A stretch of DNA of 6,534 nucleotides, taken from positions 1 to 6,534 of the forward strand of contig JAUWMY010000150.1 of NCBI GenBank assembly GCA_030612945.1, given 5' to 3'. The translations under genes were made by a program, and so were the position numbers. Below, one piece after another: positions 1-6,534 of this stretch (position 1 is its first letter; the number at the start of each line of letters is the position of its first letter). Below the pieces are notes generated by a model. It saw only the letters and a program-made list of their open reading frames with translations, was not told the origin of the DNA and ran no database searches. The DNA comes from Desulfobacteraceae bacterium (GTDB lineage: Bacteria; Desulfobacterota; DSM-4660; Desulfatiglandales; Desulfatiglandaceae).

Positions 1-567
1 CCCGGCTCCATAGGTAAACCCACATTTGGTGTGGAGGGCAAAATAGCTGATCCTGAAGGCAAAGAGGTCCCTGCCGGCGAGGTGGGAGAATTGATTTTCA
101 CCACCAGGCGCATGATGAAGGGGTATCATAATAATCCGGAAATGACTGCCGAAACCCTGAAAGACGGCTGGCTTTATACGGGTGATCTCCTGAAAACCGA
201 CGAGGAAGGCTACTTTTATATCGTTGACCGAAAAAAAGATATGATTACCAGTGGAGGAGAAAATATCTTTCCGGTGGAGATTGAAGACGCCCTCATGGAA
301 CACCCGAAGATTGATGACGTGGCCTGCATAGGATATCCGGATGAAAGACTTGTGGAAATTGTCATGGCTATTGTTCAATTGAGAGAAGGAGAAACCATGA
401 CCGAGGAGGAGCTTATTGAATTTGCCCTGACAAAGCTGGCCAAGTTTAAGCTGCCCAGGAAGATCGTGTTTGACCAGGTCATGAGGAATCCTACGGGCAA
501 ACTTATGAAACCCGAGATGAGAGAAAAATACACCGGCCGCAAGGAGGCATTTCAAAAGCTTGATTAG
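1..567 (+). CDS. AMP-forming acyl-CoA synthetase, C-terminal part (5' end outside window)
   Basis: This gene activates a carboxylic acid with ATP and CoA (acyl-AMP, then acyl-CoA) in the cytoplasm. The frame is open from base 1, so the GTG at 31 is an internal valine and not a start; 188 residues are visible, roughly the last third of a usual 500-560 aa enzyme. Counting from base 1, the visible ANL-superfamily signatures are: GSIGKP at residues 2-7; GWLYTGDL with the ATP-ribose-binding Asp at residue 62; the hinge/A8 region from residue 76 (DRKKDMITSGGENI), which begins the mobile C-terminal domain; and NPTGK with the adenylation-step catalytic Lys at residue 167. All key residues are intact, so the enzyme is probably active. 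The substrate-binding pocket lies upstream of the window, so the acid cannot be named; fatty, aromatic or dicarboxylic acids are all possible. The gene ends at TAG 565-567, 73 bases before the next gene on the same strand. Confidence 0.93.
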   Translation, partial: PGSIGKPTFGVEGKIADPEGKEVPAGEVGELIFTTRRMMKGYHNNPEMTAETLKDGWLYTGDLLKTDEEGYFYIVDRKKDMITSGGENIFPVEIEDALMEHPKIDDVACIGYPDERLVEIVMAIVQLREGETMTEEELIEFALTKLAKFKLPRKIVFDQVMRNPTGKLMKPEMREKYTGRKEAFQKLD

Positions 568-596
568 GGTGACAGCAACTCGTATTAAGCCTTTTT
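554..596 (+). terminator. weak terminator-like hairpin at the end of the acyl-CoA synthetase gene
   Basis: AAAAGCTTGAT at 554-564 can pair with ATTAAGCCTTTT at 584-595 if one C is bulged and one G-T wobble is allowed, with a 19-base loop. The stem overlaps the stop codon, and its 3' arm is itself the T-run ending at 596. It is AT-rich and lacks a separate U-tract, so termination would be weak. The large downstream gene may therefore still be read through from upstream. Chance pairing in AT-rich sequence is a real alternative. Confidence 0.25.
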
Positions 597-603
597 CATC
601 TTT

Positions 604-628
604 CTCCGCCTCGGTCGGGTGAACGGAG
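604..628 (+). promoter_or_regulatory. candidate ribosome site of the large gene, possibly in a hairpin
   Basis: The best Shine-Dalgarno-like match before the GTG start at 641 is GGAG at 625-628, spaced 12 bases, which is longer than usual. A second AAGGA at 635-639 lies only one base from the start and is too close to serve it. CTCCG at 604-608 is complementary to CGGAG at 624-628, so the GGAG could be hidden in a short 5-bp hairpin. With a GTG start and long spacing, this suggests low or conditional translation, but the stem is short and could be chance. Confidence 0.3.
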
Positions 629-640
629 CTATTCAAGGAC

Positions 641-3600
641 GTGGATCCTACCGAGCCCTATCCTACGGAAATCTCCTGGCAGGAAGATACTTTTGAATTC
701 ATAAAACAGGATGAGTTCGAAAACCTGGGGATCAATCCGGCAGATATCCCTTTGGGGACCTTTCCAGCCCTGAAACACCCTACCCAAATCCAGAGCAAGT
801 TTGGCGGAAATGCTTACGGATTCGGCCTTTTTGAAGCCTACGAACGGTTAGAGCCGAATAATGTCAAGCTTCTCCAGTCCATCACCCTGGATAATCCCGA
901 AGATATCAGGCACCACTATAGAGAGCTCAATGAAATATATAAGAAAATCGGGTTATTAATAAGGTTTTCAAGCCTCGGGAAACCCTATTATATGATTCCC
1001 TCACATCTGGTGTCAAGTACACTCACCCACATCAAATCCAAGGTTGACGAAATATCTAAAATAGTGGGGTTTCACAGGAAAAAGTATTTTGCGGAACACC
1101 ATTCTATCGGCTTAATAACCCACCATGATGATTTAATCGCCCAGGAGCTTTCCTTTCGGTTTAAAGAGCATCGTTTTGAAGTCCTGGACTCTCTCGAAAA
1201 ATTGAAAGACATGAACCAGACCCTGGATCTGGTCATCCTGACGAGGGATCTTTATGAAATCATTCTCATGGAAAGATTCACCACCCTTTCCCGGGAAATG
1301 ATTTCCAAGAAACGCCTGGAGCAGTATGCCCTCTATATCCTTTGGCGGGCCTTCAATTGCCTGAAACCGGACGGGGAAATCTTTATCATTACAAACCTTT
1401 ATACCTCAAAAACCAATAAAACGACAAAGCTCATCTTCAAAACCGCCCAGGAAGAAAAAAAATTTGCTTTATTCTACCATGTTTTCAAAACCAGGAAGAA
1501 GTACAGGATAAAAAACCACTCCCTTCAGGTCAACATCTTCGACTTCCAGAAGTATCTAAGCGGTCTTTATATGGAACAGGAAGTCATAAATGAACTGCTT
1601 GAAGGGAAACAGTTGGAAGACATGACCCTTGAGCATATAGAGAAGCTGCCCTATAAGAATTTTCAGCTTACTGACTGGCCCTTTTTGAGTGATCAGGAAA
1701 AAACATGGTCCAGCCTTCTTTCCGTTTATTTTGAGAGGATATTCCTGAAGCCCCTGGTTCCCTCATCAGTAAAAGAGGGCTGGGGGAAAAAATTCTCATT
1801 TGCCGACTACAACCCAAATTACATGCTGATCTATCTGGGGCAAAAGAAACCTCTGCAAACCACCGTATCAAAGGTAATAGAGGATGTAAGGGCATCAAGG
1901 CTTACCGGCACCTCAACAGACTATCTGGCTGATTACAAGGATTCGCTTGAATATGTAATCCGAACACTTCGAGTGATAGGGGAACTAAAAGAGGGGAAAT
2001 ACAAAGGACTACCTCAATTCTATGTTGACCTCTTGAGACAGCCCTTAGAGAACAGGAACAGAAGATTTTCCGCCGTAAACCAGGTTCTCAAACTTCTAAC
2101 CAAAATCAACAGACTGGAAAAGATAAGGGAGTATCTGAACCCCGGCCGGATTGAAGGATCGAGAACCAGGGTCATTAAAAACCTTGAGGCCCTTACATAC
2201 TTCGGATTTCAACATAATGAGTTAAAAGAAATTGTCCATATGGTTTTAGGCCATACACCCCTGGGCCGAACCCTATCCGGAAAAATGAGTGAGAAGGCCC
2301 TGAAACCGGTTTCAGATTTGGCCAGGACATATGAACCACAAGATGCCCTTAACCTGCTCCGGTACTGCCTTTTAATGACCATGGCTGAGACGAAAGCCGC
2401 CAGGGGTTCTGAAGGGTCACAGGAAGAGTTAGCCGAACTTTTCAATCTCTATGAGTCTACCATAAGAGTTGTCACCAATCGAGCGCTGGATTGGGAAAGT
2501 CTTATGGACGAAAAGATAAACTCCCTCGGGGGAATACACAACAAGATCGTCCGTAAGCTTCTCAAAATGACAAATCACTTTGAATTCCTCGACAACTGGC
2601 ATGAGCTCAGACAAAAGGCGCAGATGGAAAAAGAGTCCCTGGCTGACTATGACGATCAAAAGTTGTCCAGGATAGAGAATGTTATACAACTCGTGAATAC
2701 CATAGAACAGTTTGAGGAGATGTATCTTAAGTTCGATCCTTTGCAGCTACCCGCATTCTATAGAAAATTTCTTGACATCGAGTTTCACGGAACCGGTCAT
2801 CTTTTCGAAAGAATGGAAAGCCGGAATGTGTTCATCCTCCTCTGGATCACTGTAAATCTGGTCCGCGGTAAGATCATCAACTTTAACCCTGTTCTGGCCG
2901 ACGTTGAGGCCGGGGAAATCGCCGATTGTGTAAAGAAAGTCGAACTGGAGGCCAGGGCTATTAATATTGATTACCTCGATCTCCCCATTCTCAGACTGTT
3001 TAGCGAAAACCTGTACCAGAACAAGACCTCATTTATTTTGGGCACAGGCTTTCAGTTAAGAGTAGACCCTGAGACACAGGACCTTGAAATTGCCTGTATG
3101 GATATGAATAGGGATATTGAACAGCTTGAATACCTGACAAAAAAGTTAGCCGGACGCTTCATATCGGAAATCTCAATCGAAGATCTAAAAACCGTGGATA
3201 GCCTGTTTTCCAATCTGGAGAGCTTTTACAGGAACCATGGGAGACTCCTTGATCAGCCGGATTCTGCCCCGAAATTGCCGGCTCGGCAGAGGCGGTGGTT
3301 TCAAAGAGTCCACGATTTGAGGGAGTACTTGAGATCAAACTTCCTCGCTGTCATTTTCCATCCGGAGGAGATCTACACAAATATTGACCTGCTTTACAGG
3401 CACGCACCATCAATTTTGGATTTTATCCTCCCCGAATTTACAACCCTTGAAGGCCTGGACCTATCGTGGCACCTGTTCCTGAAGTCACCCATTACCCATT
3501 ATGTCATTGCTTCTATAAGGAAGTTCCAGGCCCTGATCAGGCATGATAGAGAGAGTTTCCAGGACATCCGTCTTTTGCACACTCTGGCCCAGAGGGAGTT

Positions 3601-5359
3601 CGGACCCATGGCAGCGGGCATTATAGGAGTGAGTGAATCGCAGATAGAAACCCTGGAAGGAATTGTTGAGGGTTTGAGCCAGAATAGAACTCTGTTTAAT
3701 GCCCTCACCAGGTCATTTGTTTTCCAGGACATCGGAAGGATCCCGCGCCTCAGGGAAAAATATAAAAGTGACATCCATCCTACAAGTTTTGCCCACGCCG
3801 GGGCGCTCATCCTTAAAAAGGAAAAAACTGCCAAAAAATATCAGCTTGATGAGAAAGGAGAAGCCTATCTGATCTTCCTTGTAAGACACCACAGCCTTCT
3901 CCATCACATAGTACGCGGGGAATTGTCTTTTTCTGCCTTACAGGGTGTTATTGATTCAAGGGATAATGACCTCTGTAATGCATTTTTCCTATTCTCTTTT
4001 ATAATGTTATCTGCGATCAGGGAAGATCTGATGCTTGAAGACCTTGCCGACTGGCTGTTCCGGACAAAAACCCTGTGTCAGAAAATTATTGATGGCGAAA
4101 AAACCCTCGAATCAGAACTCAATAAGATTTATGATCATAAAGGGAAATTGTTCTATGCCCTTGAAAATTATCAGTTGAAAGGGCTGCCCGACGGGGTTAC
4201 ACAAACAGATTATCTGGAATCGCAAGAATGGAAACAAATCGGAAAGTCGAAGTCCATACGATCCGGTAAAATGATCTTTGCAATGGAGCGTCTTTTCAGA
4301 TTACAGGGCATCAGATACGTTGAATTCCTTGACCTTGTAAACCTTATGCTAAAAGTCCCCATGAAATTCATTTACAAAAAACGGAAGTTTTCCAGCATCG
4401 GATACTCCACCTTTGAAAAGGAAGTTTTTGAGGCCTTTCGTATTTACAATACCCTCCAAAACCTGGCAGAGGAGACAAGGCACTTTATCCTGAACCAGCT
4501 TGTTGATGACAGGGTTCGTATTTTTGGGTATGAGAAGGTGAGTGGATACCTTAGCTATGAAAATCAGATTAAACTCCTTTTATTGAGCTTGTTGGGAACC
4601 AGGAAATTTAAGCCAAATGGAATGCCAGTTCGGATAAACTTTTTAGGCATGAGCAAAATAATTGAAAAGCGATATGAGGCCGTCAATGACTTTCTTAACA
4701 CGGTCTCCTTAGAAAGGCTTATTTATAATGAGTATAATATAAACCATCTATTTAAGATCAAAACAGGGATTCTCCTAAAAAAAGCAACCCTTCCCAACGT
4801 CCTTTCCGTTGATTTCCAGGACCGTGTAAATATCTCCCAAAAAATTTCTTATATGGCCACCATTGACAACGCGGAGCAGCTAAAAAATTATTATCACTAT
4901 GGTCTACGATCTCTAAGAAAACGCCCTTTCTATACCGAAGATTACGAACTGCAACTTGAAAAGGCATTTGAAAAAAGGCTGGCAGAAATTTCGGACATGA
5001 CATTAGGCCAGGCAAAAAAACAAATGGATCTCATAAGAGATTTTGAAGAACTCAGCAATTTAGTGAATGACCTTCTTGAGCGGTCCTGGGATATAGGCCT
5101 ATCCGATGAACAGAAGCACAGGCTGAATGATCTGTATGAATTACGGAAGGACAGTTTAAAGAGAGATAAGCTCTCTGAAATTGACGGCATTCTTAGAACA
5201 ATAAATGATTCTCAAGCACTGCAGGACTATTGGGACAGCGTGAAATGGTATTTGCAGGCGAACCGCCGGTTTTTTGGAAAAGAATTCGAAAATCTTATTG
5301 CAAGAAAGTTTGATGAATTGAGGAGCAGAATACTGGAACAGTTGTCAGGTGACGTCTAG
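641..5359 (+). CDS. giant (1572 aa) uncharacterised protein with a GlnD-like degenerate HD domain
   Basis: I do not recognise this protein as a whole. The GTG at 641 is the only credible start: an in-frame TGA lies at 620-622, and the next in-frame Met is over 100 codons in. It has no signal peptide and no convincing membrane span (short hydrophobic runs near 730-741 and 1112-1125), so it is probably cytosolic. Residues ~84-152 are a charged helical region. Residues ~153-293 look Rossmann-like, with LKPDGEIFIITN from 241 resembling a late strand of class I methyltransferases. The middle (300-900) is helical and unassigned. Residues ~905-1130 resemble the linker plus HD domain of GlnD (LPEF at 930-933, LVRHH at 1080-1084), without the expected metal ligands. 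From about 1439 to the end it is charged and helical, possibly coiled coil. I see neither a GlnD nucleotidyltransferase signature nor an ACT domain. A scaffold or regulatory role is a guess. The TAG stop lies inside the downstream palindrome, so the C terminus may be secondarily altered. Confidence 0.9.
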   Translation: MDPTEPYPTEISWQEDTFEFIKQDEFENLGINPADIPLGTFPALKHPTQIQSKFGGNAYGFGLFEAYERLEPNNVKLLQSITLDNPEDIRHHYRELNEIYKKIGLLIRFSSLGKPYYMIPSHLVSSTLTHIKSKVDEISKIVGFHRKKYFAEHHSIGLITHHDDLIAQELSFRFKEHRFEVLDSLEKLKDMNQTLDLVILTRDLYEIILMERFTTLSREMISKKRLEQYALYILWRAFNCLKPDGEIFIITNLYTSKTNKTTKLIFKTAQEEKKFALFYHVFKTRKKYRIKNHSLQVNIFDFQKYLSGLYMEQEVINELLEGKQLEDMTLEHIEKLPYKNFQLTDWPFLSDQEKTWSSLLSVYFERIFLKPLVPSSVKEGWGKKFSFADYNPNYMLIYLGQKKPLQTTVSKVIEDVRASRLTGTSTDYLADYKDSLEYVIRTLRVIGELKEGKYKGLPQFYVDLLRQPLENRNRRFSAVNQVLKLLTKINRLEKIREYLNPGRIEGSRTRVIKNLEALTYFGFQHNELKEIVHMVLGHTPLGRTLSGKMSEKALKPVSDLARTYEPQDALNLLRYCLLMTMAETKAARGSEGSQEELAELFNLYESTIRVVTNRALDWESLMDEKINSLGGIHNKIVRKLLKMTNHFEFLDNWHELRQKAQMEKESLADYDDQKLSRIENVIQLVNTIEQFEEMYLKFDPLQLPAFYRKFLDIEFHGTGHLFERMESRNVFILLWITVNLVRGKIINFNPVLADVEAGEIADCVKKVELEARAINIDYLDLPILRLFSENLYQNKTSFILGTGFQLRVDPETQDLEIACMDMNRDIEQLEYLTKKLAGRFISEISIEDLKTVDSLFSNLESFYRNHGRLLDQPDSAPKLPARQRRWFQRVHDLREYLRSNFLAVIFHPEEIYTNIDLLYRHAPSILDFILPEFTTLEGLDLSWHLFLKSPITHYVIASIRKFQALIRHDRESFQDIRLLHTLAQREFGPMAAGIIGVSESQIETLEGIVEGLSQNRTLFNALTRSFVFQDIGRIPRLREKYKSDIHPTSFAHAGALILKKEKTAKKYQLDEKGEAYLIFLVRHHSLLHHIVRGELSFSALQGVIDSRDNDLCNAFFLFSFIMLSAIREDLMLEDLADWLFRTKTLCQKIIDGEKTLESELNKIYDHKGKLFYALENYQLKGLPDGVTQTDYLESQEWKQIGKSKSIRSGKMIFAMERLFRLQGIRYVEFLDLVNLMLKVPMKFIYKKRKFSSIGYSTFEKEVFEAFRIYNTLQNLAEETRHFILNQLVDDRVRIFGYEKVSGYLSYENQIKLLLLSLLGTRKFKPNGMPVRINFLGMSKIIEKRYEAVNDFLNTVSLERLIYNEYNINHLFKIKTGILLKKATLPNVLSVDFQDRVNISQKISYMATIDNAEQLKNYYHYGLRSLRKRPFYTEDYELQLEKAFEKRLAEISDMTLGQAKKQMDLIRDFEELSNLVNDLLERSWDIGLSDEQKHRLNDLYELRKDSLKRDKLSEIDGILRTINDSQALQDYWDSVKWYLQANRRFFGKEFENLIARKFDELRSRILEQLSGDV
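3353..4030 (+). other. GlnD-like linker and degenerate HD domain inside the giant protein
   Basis: Residues ~905-1130 of the 1572-aa protein follow the order seen in GlnD: a helical segment, then ILPEF..LEGL (929-938), a segment equivalent to the YTVDEHT motif, an equivalent of HDIGK, then LVRHH (1080-1084) and a late helix equivalent to the TVADIRA motif. Compared by eye with GlnD, the first ligand His is Ile959, the His of the HD dyad is Gln1029 (Asp1030 kept), and the last ligand Asp is Ala1125. The fold is thus likely kept while metal-dependent phosphohydrolase (uridylyl-removing) activity is probably lost. The histidines H1046, H1052, H1083, H1084, H1088 and H1089 remain. The alignment is from memory, and individual positions could be off by one or two. 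Confidence 0.55.
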
Positions 5360-5504
5360 GAGGCTGTCCGAGAATGGCTATTTTTCCCAATCTCTGCGTC
5401 AGGCTCAAATTATAATCCTCGAAACACTTCAATGTATTCCTGTGGTTATAATTTTCGCCTTCCTTGATCTTGAAAAAAATATCTCATTCTCAGACAGCCT
5501 CCTA
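5357..5504. mobile_element. MITE-like nested palindrome between convergent genes
   Basis: The outer arms are TAGGAGGCTGTCCGAGAATG at 5357-5376 and its reverse complement at 5485-5504, with 19 of 20 pairs (C5369 opposes A5492). Nested inside are TATTTTT 5379-5385 with AAAAATA 5475-5481, AGGC 5401-5404 with GCCT 5457-5460, and AAATTATAA 5407-5415 with TTATAATTT 5446-5454, leaving an apex of about 30 bases. There is no room for a transposase. The GGAGGCTGTC ends resemble terminal repeats of several IS families. If the target duplication is TA (5357-5358 and 5503-5504), the element is 5359-5502; CTA at 5356-5358 and 5502-5504 is also directly repeated. As RNA from either strand it would fold into one long hairpin, so it may also act as a bidirectional terminator for the two convergent genes. 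The parent IS family cannot be named from this copy. Confidence 0.65.
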
Positions 5505-6377
5505 TTCAAAATACTTACCTAACAGCTTCTTGGTTTTGACAACATTAATATTCAGGCCCAACTCTTTTCTGTCAAATCCCATGGCCAAACCCAGTATTTG
5601 CGTTAAATATAATACGGGTAAATTATAGTCTGCACCGAATTCCGACTCAATGCTTTTCTGATTGTCATCATACATCACCGAACAAAAAGGGCACACAAGG
5701 CACATGGCATCTGCCCCGGCATCAACAATATCATCCAGTTTTTCTTTTGCCACAGACAGGGCCACATTTTCATCCACAGGAAGCACGGGCCCCCCACAGC
5801 ATCTCTTTTTGCCCGGGTAGTCAATAACCCTGGCGCCGGTCAGCGCTACCAGAGTTTCTATGGATTTCGGGTTTTCCACATCATCAAAACCATCATAGAT
5901 TTCAGAAGGTTTTAGGTAATGGCATCCATAATGAGTAGCTGTCTTGAGATCACTCAGGTCTTTTACAAAATGCTCCTTTATCTTCTCTATTCCAATGTCT
6001 TCAAGTAGGACGCGAGCAAAGTGTCTAACCTTGACCCCACCGCCATATTTCAGCCCTGCCCTGGATAATTCGTGATTTATCTGCTCCCTGTCAGGTCCAT
6101 CTTCGGACAGACTATGCGCGACTTCCGTCAATTGTGAAGCACAGGAACTGCATAAGACGCATATATCCAAATCCTTTTCCTGGGCCAGGCATAAGTTATA
6201 AGCACCCATGATTTCAGCAGACTTATAGTCGCTGGCCTTCATAGGAAATCCGCAACAAATAAATTCCTCCACATCTATCAGTTCGATACCAAGTTTGCCT
6301 GCAACTTTTCTCGCGGAGAGTTCGTAATTTCTGGATCTTGCGGGAATAGTGCAGCCCAAAAAAAATGCGTATTTCAT
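5502..6377 (-). CDS. hdrB: HdrB-type heterodisulfide reductase subunit B (two CCG motifs)
   Basis: This cytosolic 291-aa subunit, of normal length for HdrB, carries the two CCG (cysteine-rich) domains that in methanogen HdrB bind noncubane [4Fe-4S] clusters and reduce a disulfide. Both motifs are complete: C9, C41-C42, C76, C79 (GC..., ICCGFP, CSSC) and C152, C193-C194, C229, C232 (GCHYLKP, RCCGGP, CPFC). In bacteria lacking CoM and CoB, HdrABC-like complexes usually serve electron bifurcation or an unknown thiol/disulfide partner. The ATG at 6377 is supported by AGGAA seven bases upstream. It begins three bases after the stop of another gene on the same strand, so it is co-transcribed and probably translationally coupled. 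The TAG stop falls in the outer arm of the palindrome; if the element inserted at TA, the uninterrupted sequence would also read TAG here, so this protein is unaltered. Other CCG proteins (such as GlpC or LutA relatives) are less likely given the spacing and full double motif. Confidence 0.92.
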   Translation of the reverse strand: MKYAFFLGCTIPARSRNYELSARKVAGKLGIELIDVEEFICCGFPMKASDYKSAEIMGAYNLCLAQEKDLDICVLCSSCASQLTEVAHSLSEDGPDREQINHELSRAGLKYGGGVKVRHFARVLLEDIGIEKIKEHFVKDLSDLKTATHYGCHYLKPSEIYDGFDDVENPKSIETLVALTGARVIDYPGKKRCCGGPVLPVDENVALSVAKEKLDDIVDAGADAMCLVCPFCSVMYDDNQKSIESEFGADYNLPVLYLTQILGLAMGFDRKELGLNINVVKTKKLLGKYFE

Positions 6378-6380
6378 AGG

Positions 6381-6534
6381 TTAGTTCCTAACGGGTGGAA
6401 ACAGTTTTTCCACCACATTACAGGAAGTGGGTATTGGAGGCAGGGCGACTTTAGCCCGTTTCTTGTTGTCAAAGTCATCTATTGGGTATATCCTGCCTTC
6501 ACCTTTGATAGTGTCCCTCTGTGTCCTTATCCCA
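6381..6534 (-). CDS. 3' end of the gene upstream of hdrB (partial; perhaps an Hdr partner)
   Basis: On the minus strand one frame is open from the window edge (first full codon at 6533) to TAA at 6381-6383, giving 50 residues that end VVEKLFPPVRN. The other two minus frames are closed within the first dozen codons, which supports this one being coding. The visible tail includes GEGRIYPIDDFDNKKRA and LPPIP; it has a single Cys and no cluster-binding motif, so it is a C-terminal extension and not a catalytic part. I do not recognise the family from this fragment. The three-base gap to hdrB and the shared ribosome site argue for an operon partner. HdrC (a small 4Fe-4S protein commonly next to hdrB) or HdrA is the natural guess, from context only. 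Confidence 0.6.
   Translation of the reverse strand, partial: GIRTQRDTIKGEGRIYPIDDFDNKKRAKVALPPIPTSCNVVEKLFPPVRN
6385..6389 (-). promoter_or_regulatory. ribosome binding site of hdrB, inside the end of the upstream gene
   Basis: On the minus strand AGGAA lies seven bases before the ATG at 6377 and just ahead of the TAA (6381-6383) that ends the upstream gene. A ribosome finishing that gene would sit over the hdrB start, which favours coupled, stoichiometric synthesis. This decides the start of hdrB. Confidence 0.7.

Noticed and set aside
31..33. GTG at 31 as the start of a 178-aa protein
   Set aside because: The frame is open to base 1 and the preceding codons encode GSIGKPTFG, a family-typical ANL segment, so the gene begins outside the window.
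2828..2863. Hydrophobic run VFILLWITVNLV (residues 730-741) as a membrane segment
   Set aside because: It is only about 12 residues and flanked by charged residues; it is too short for a transmembrane helix and fits a buried helix in a soluble protein.
3499..3834. 111-codon minus-strand reading frame inside the giant gene
   Set aside because: It lies wholly antisense to a well-supported coding frame, has a low-complexity Ser/Arg/Leu-rich translation and no recognisable motif or ribosome site.
1668..5190. Other short antisense reading frames (1668-1898, 2209-2445, 2429-2689, 3713-3907, 4758-5015, 4942-5190)
   Set aside because: All are shadows of the 641-5359 gene with no independent support.
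641..5359. The giant protein as a true GlnD uridylyltransferase
   Set aside because: The nucleotidyltransferase signature and ACT domains are not seen, the HD ligands are altered, and the length is well beyond the roughly 850-950 aa of GlnD.
5357..5504. The palindrome as only a simple intrinsic terminator
   Set aside because: The stem is interrupted, spans about 148 bases, lacks a GC stem followed by a T-tract, and has IS-like ends with a repeated flanking TA; a terminator role may be secondary.
5357..5504. The palindrome as a CRISPR repeat or attachment site
   Set aside because: There is a single inverted pair, no direct repeat-spacer pattern, and no integrase or Cas gene in the window.

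Overview
The window looks like a piece of an anaerobic bacterial chromosome, most plausibly a Desulfobacterota (sulfate-reducing or syntrophic) lineage. This rests on a complete HdrB-type heterodisulfide reductase subunit next to an acyl-CoA synthetase, together with moderate base composition and ordinary bacterial gene layout. The taxonomic guess is inference from gene content only. No tRNA, rRNA, CRISPR array or complete insertion sequence is visible.

Layout, left to right. Bases 1-567 (+) encode the last 188 residues of an AMP-forming acyl-CoA synthetase whose N-terminal part lies outside the window. A 73-base gap follows, holding a weak terminator-like hairpin and a possible ribosome-site hairpin. 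Bases 641-5359 (+) encode a very large (1572 aa) soluble protein of no recognised function. Its residues ~905-1130 resemble the linker plus HD domain of GlnD (PII uridylyltransferase), but three of the four expected metal ligands are replaced. Its N-terminal third contains a Rossmann/methyltransferase-like stretch. Bases 5357-5504 form a ~148-base nested palindrome that looks like a MITE (miniature inverted-repeat element). It sits exactly between, and contributes to, the TAG stop codons of the two convergent genes. Bases 5502-6377 (-) encode a full HdrB with both five-cysteine CCG motifs. Three bases upstream of it on the same strand ends another gene (6381 to beyond 6534), of which only the last 50 codons are seen; HdrC or another Hdr partner is a reasonable guess.

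How they fit together: the acyl-CoA synthetase activates a carboxylic acid to its CoA thioester. The HdrB operon belongs to thiol/disulfide or electron-bifurcating redox metabolism and runs towards the other genes from the right. The large protein is codirectional with the synthetase, but nothing in the sequence proves a functional link. The most unusual items are the giant pseudo-HD protein and the palindromic element that appears to have re-cut its 3' end.
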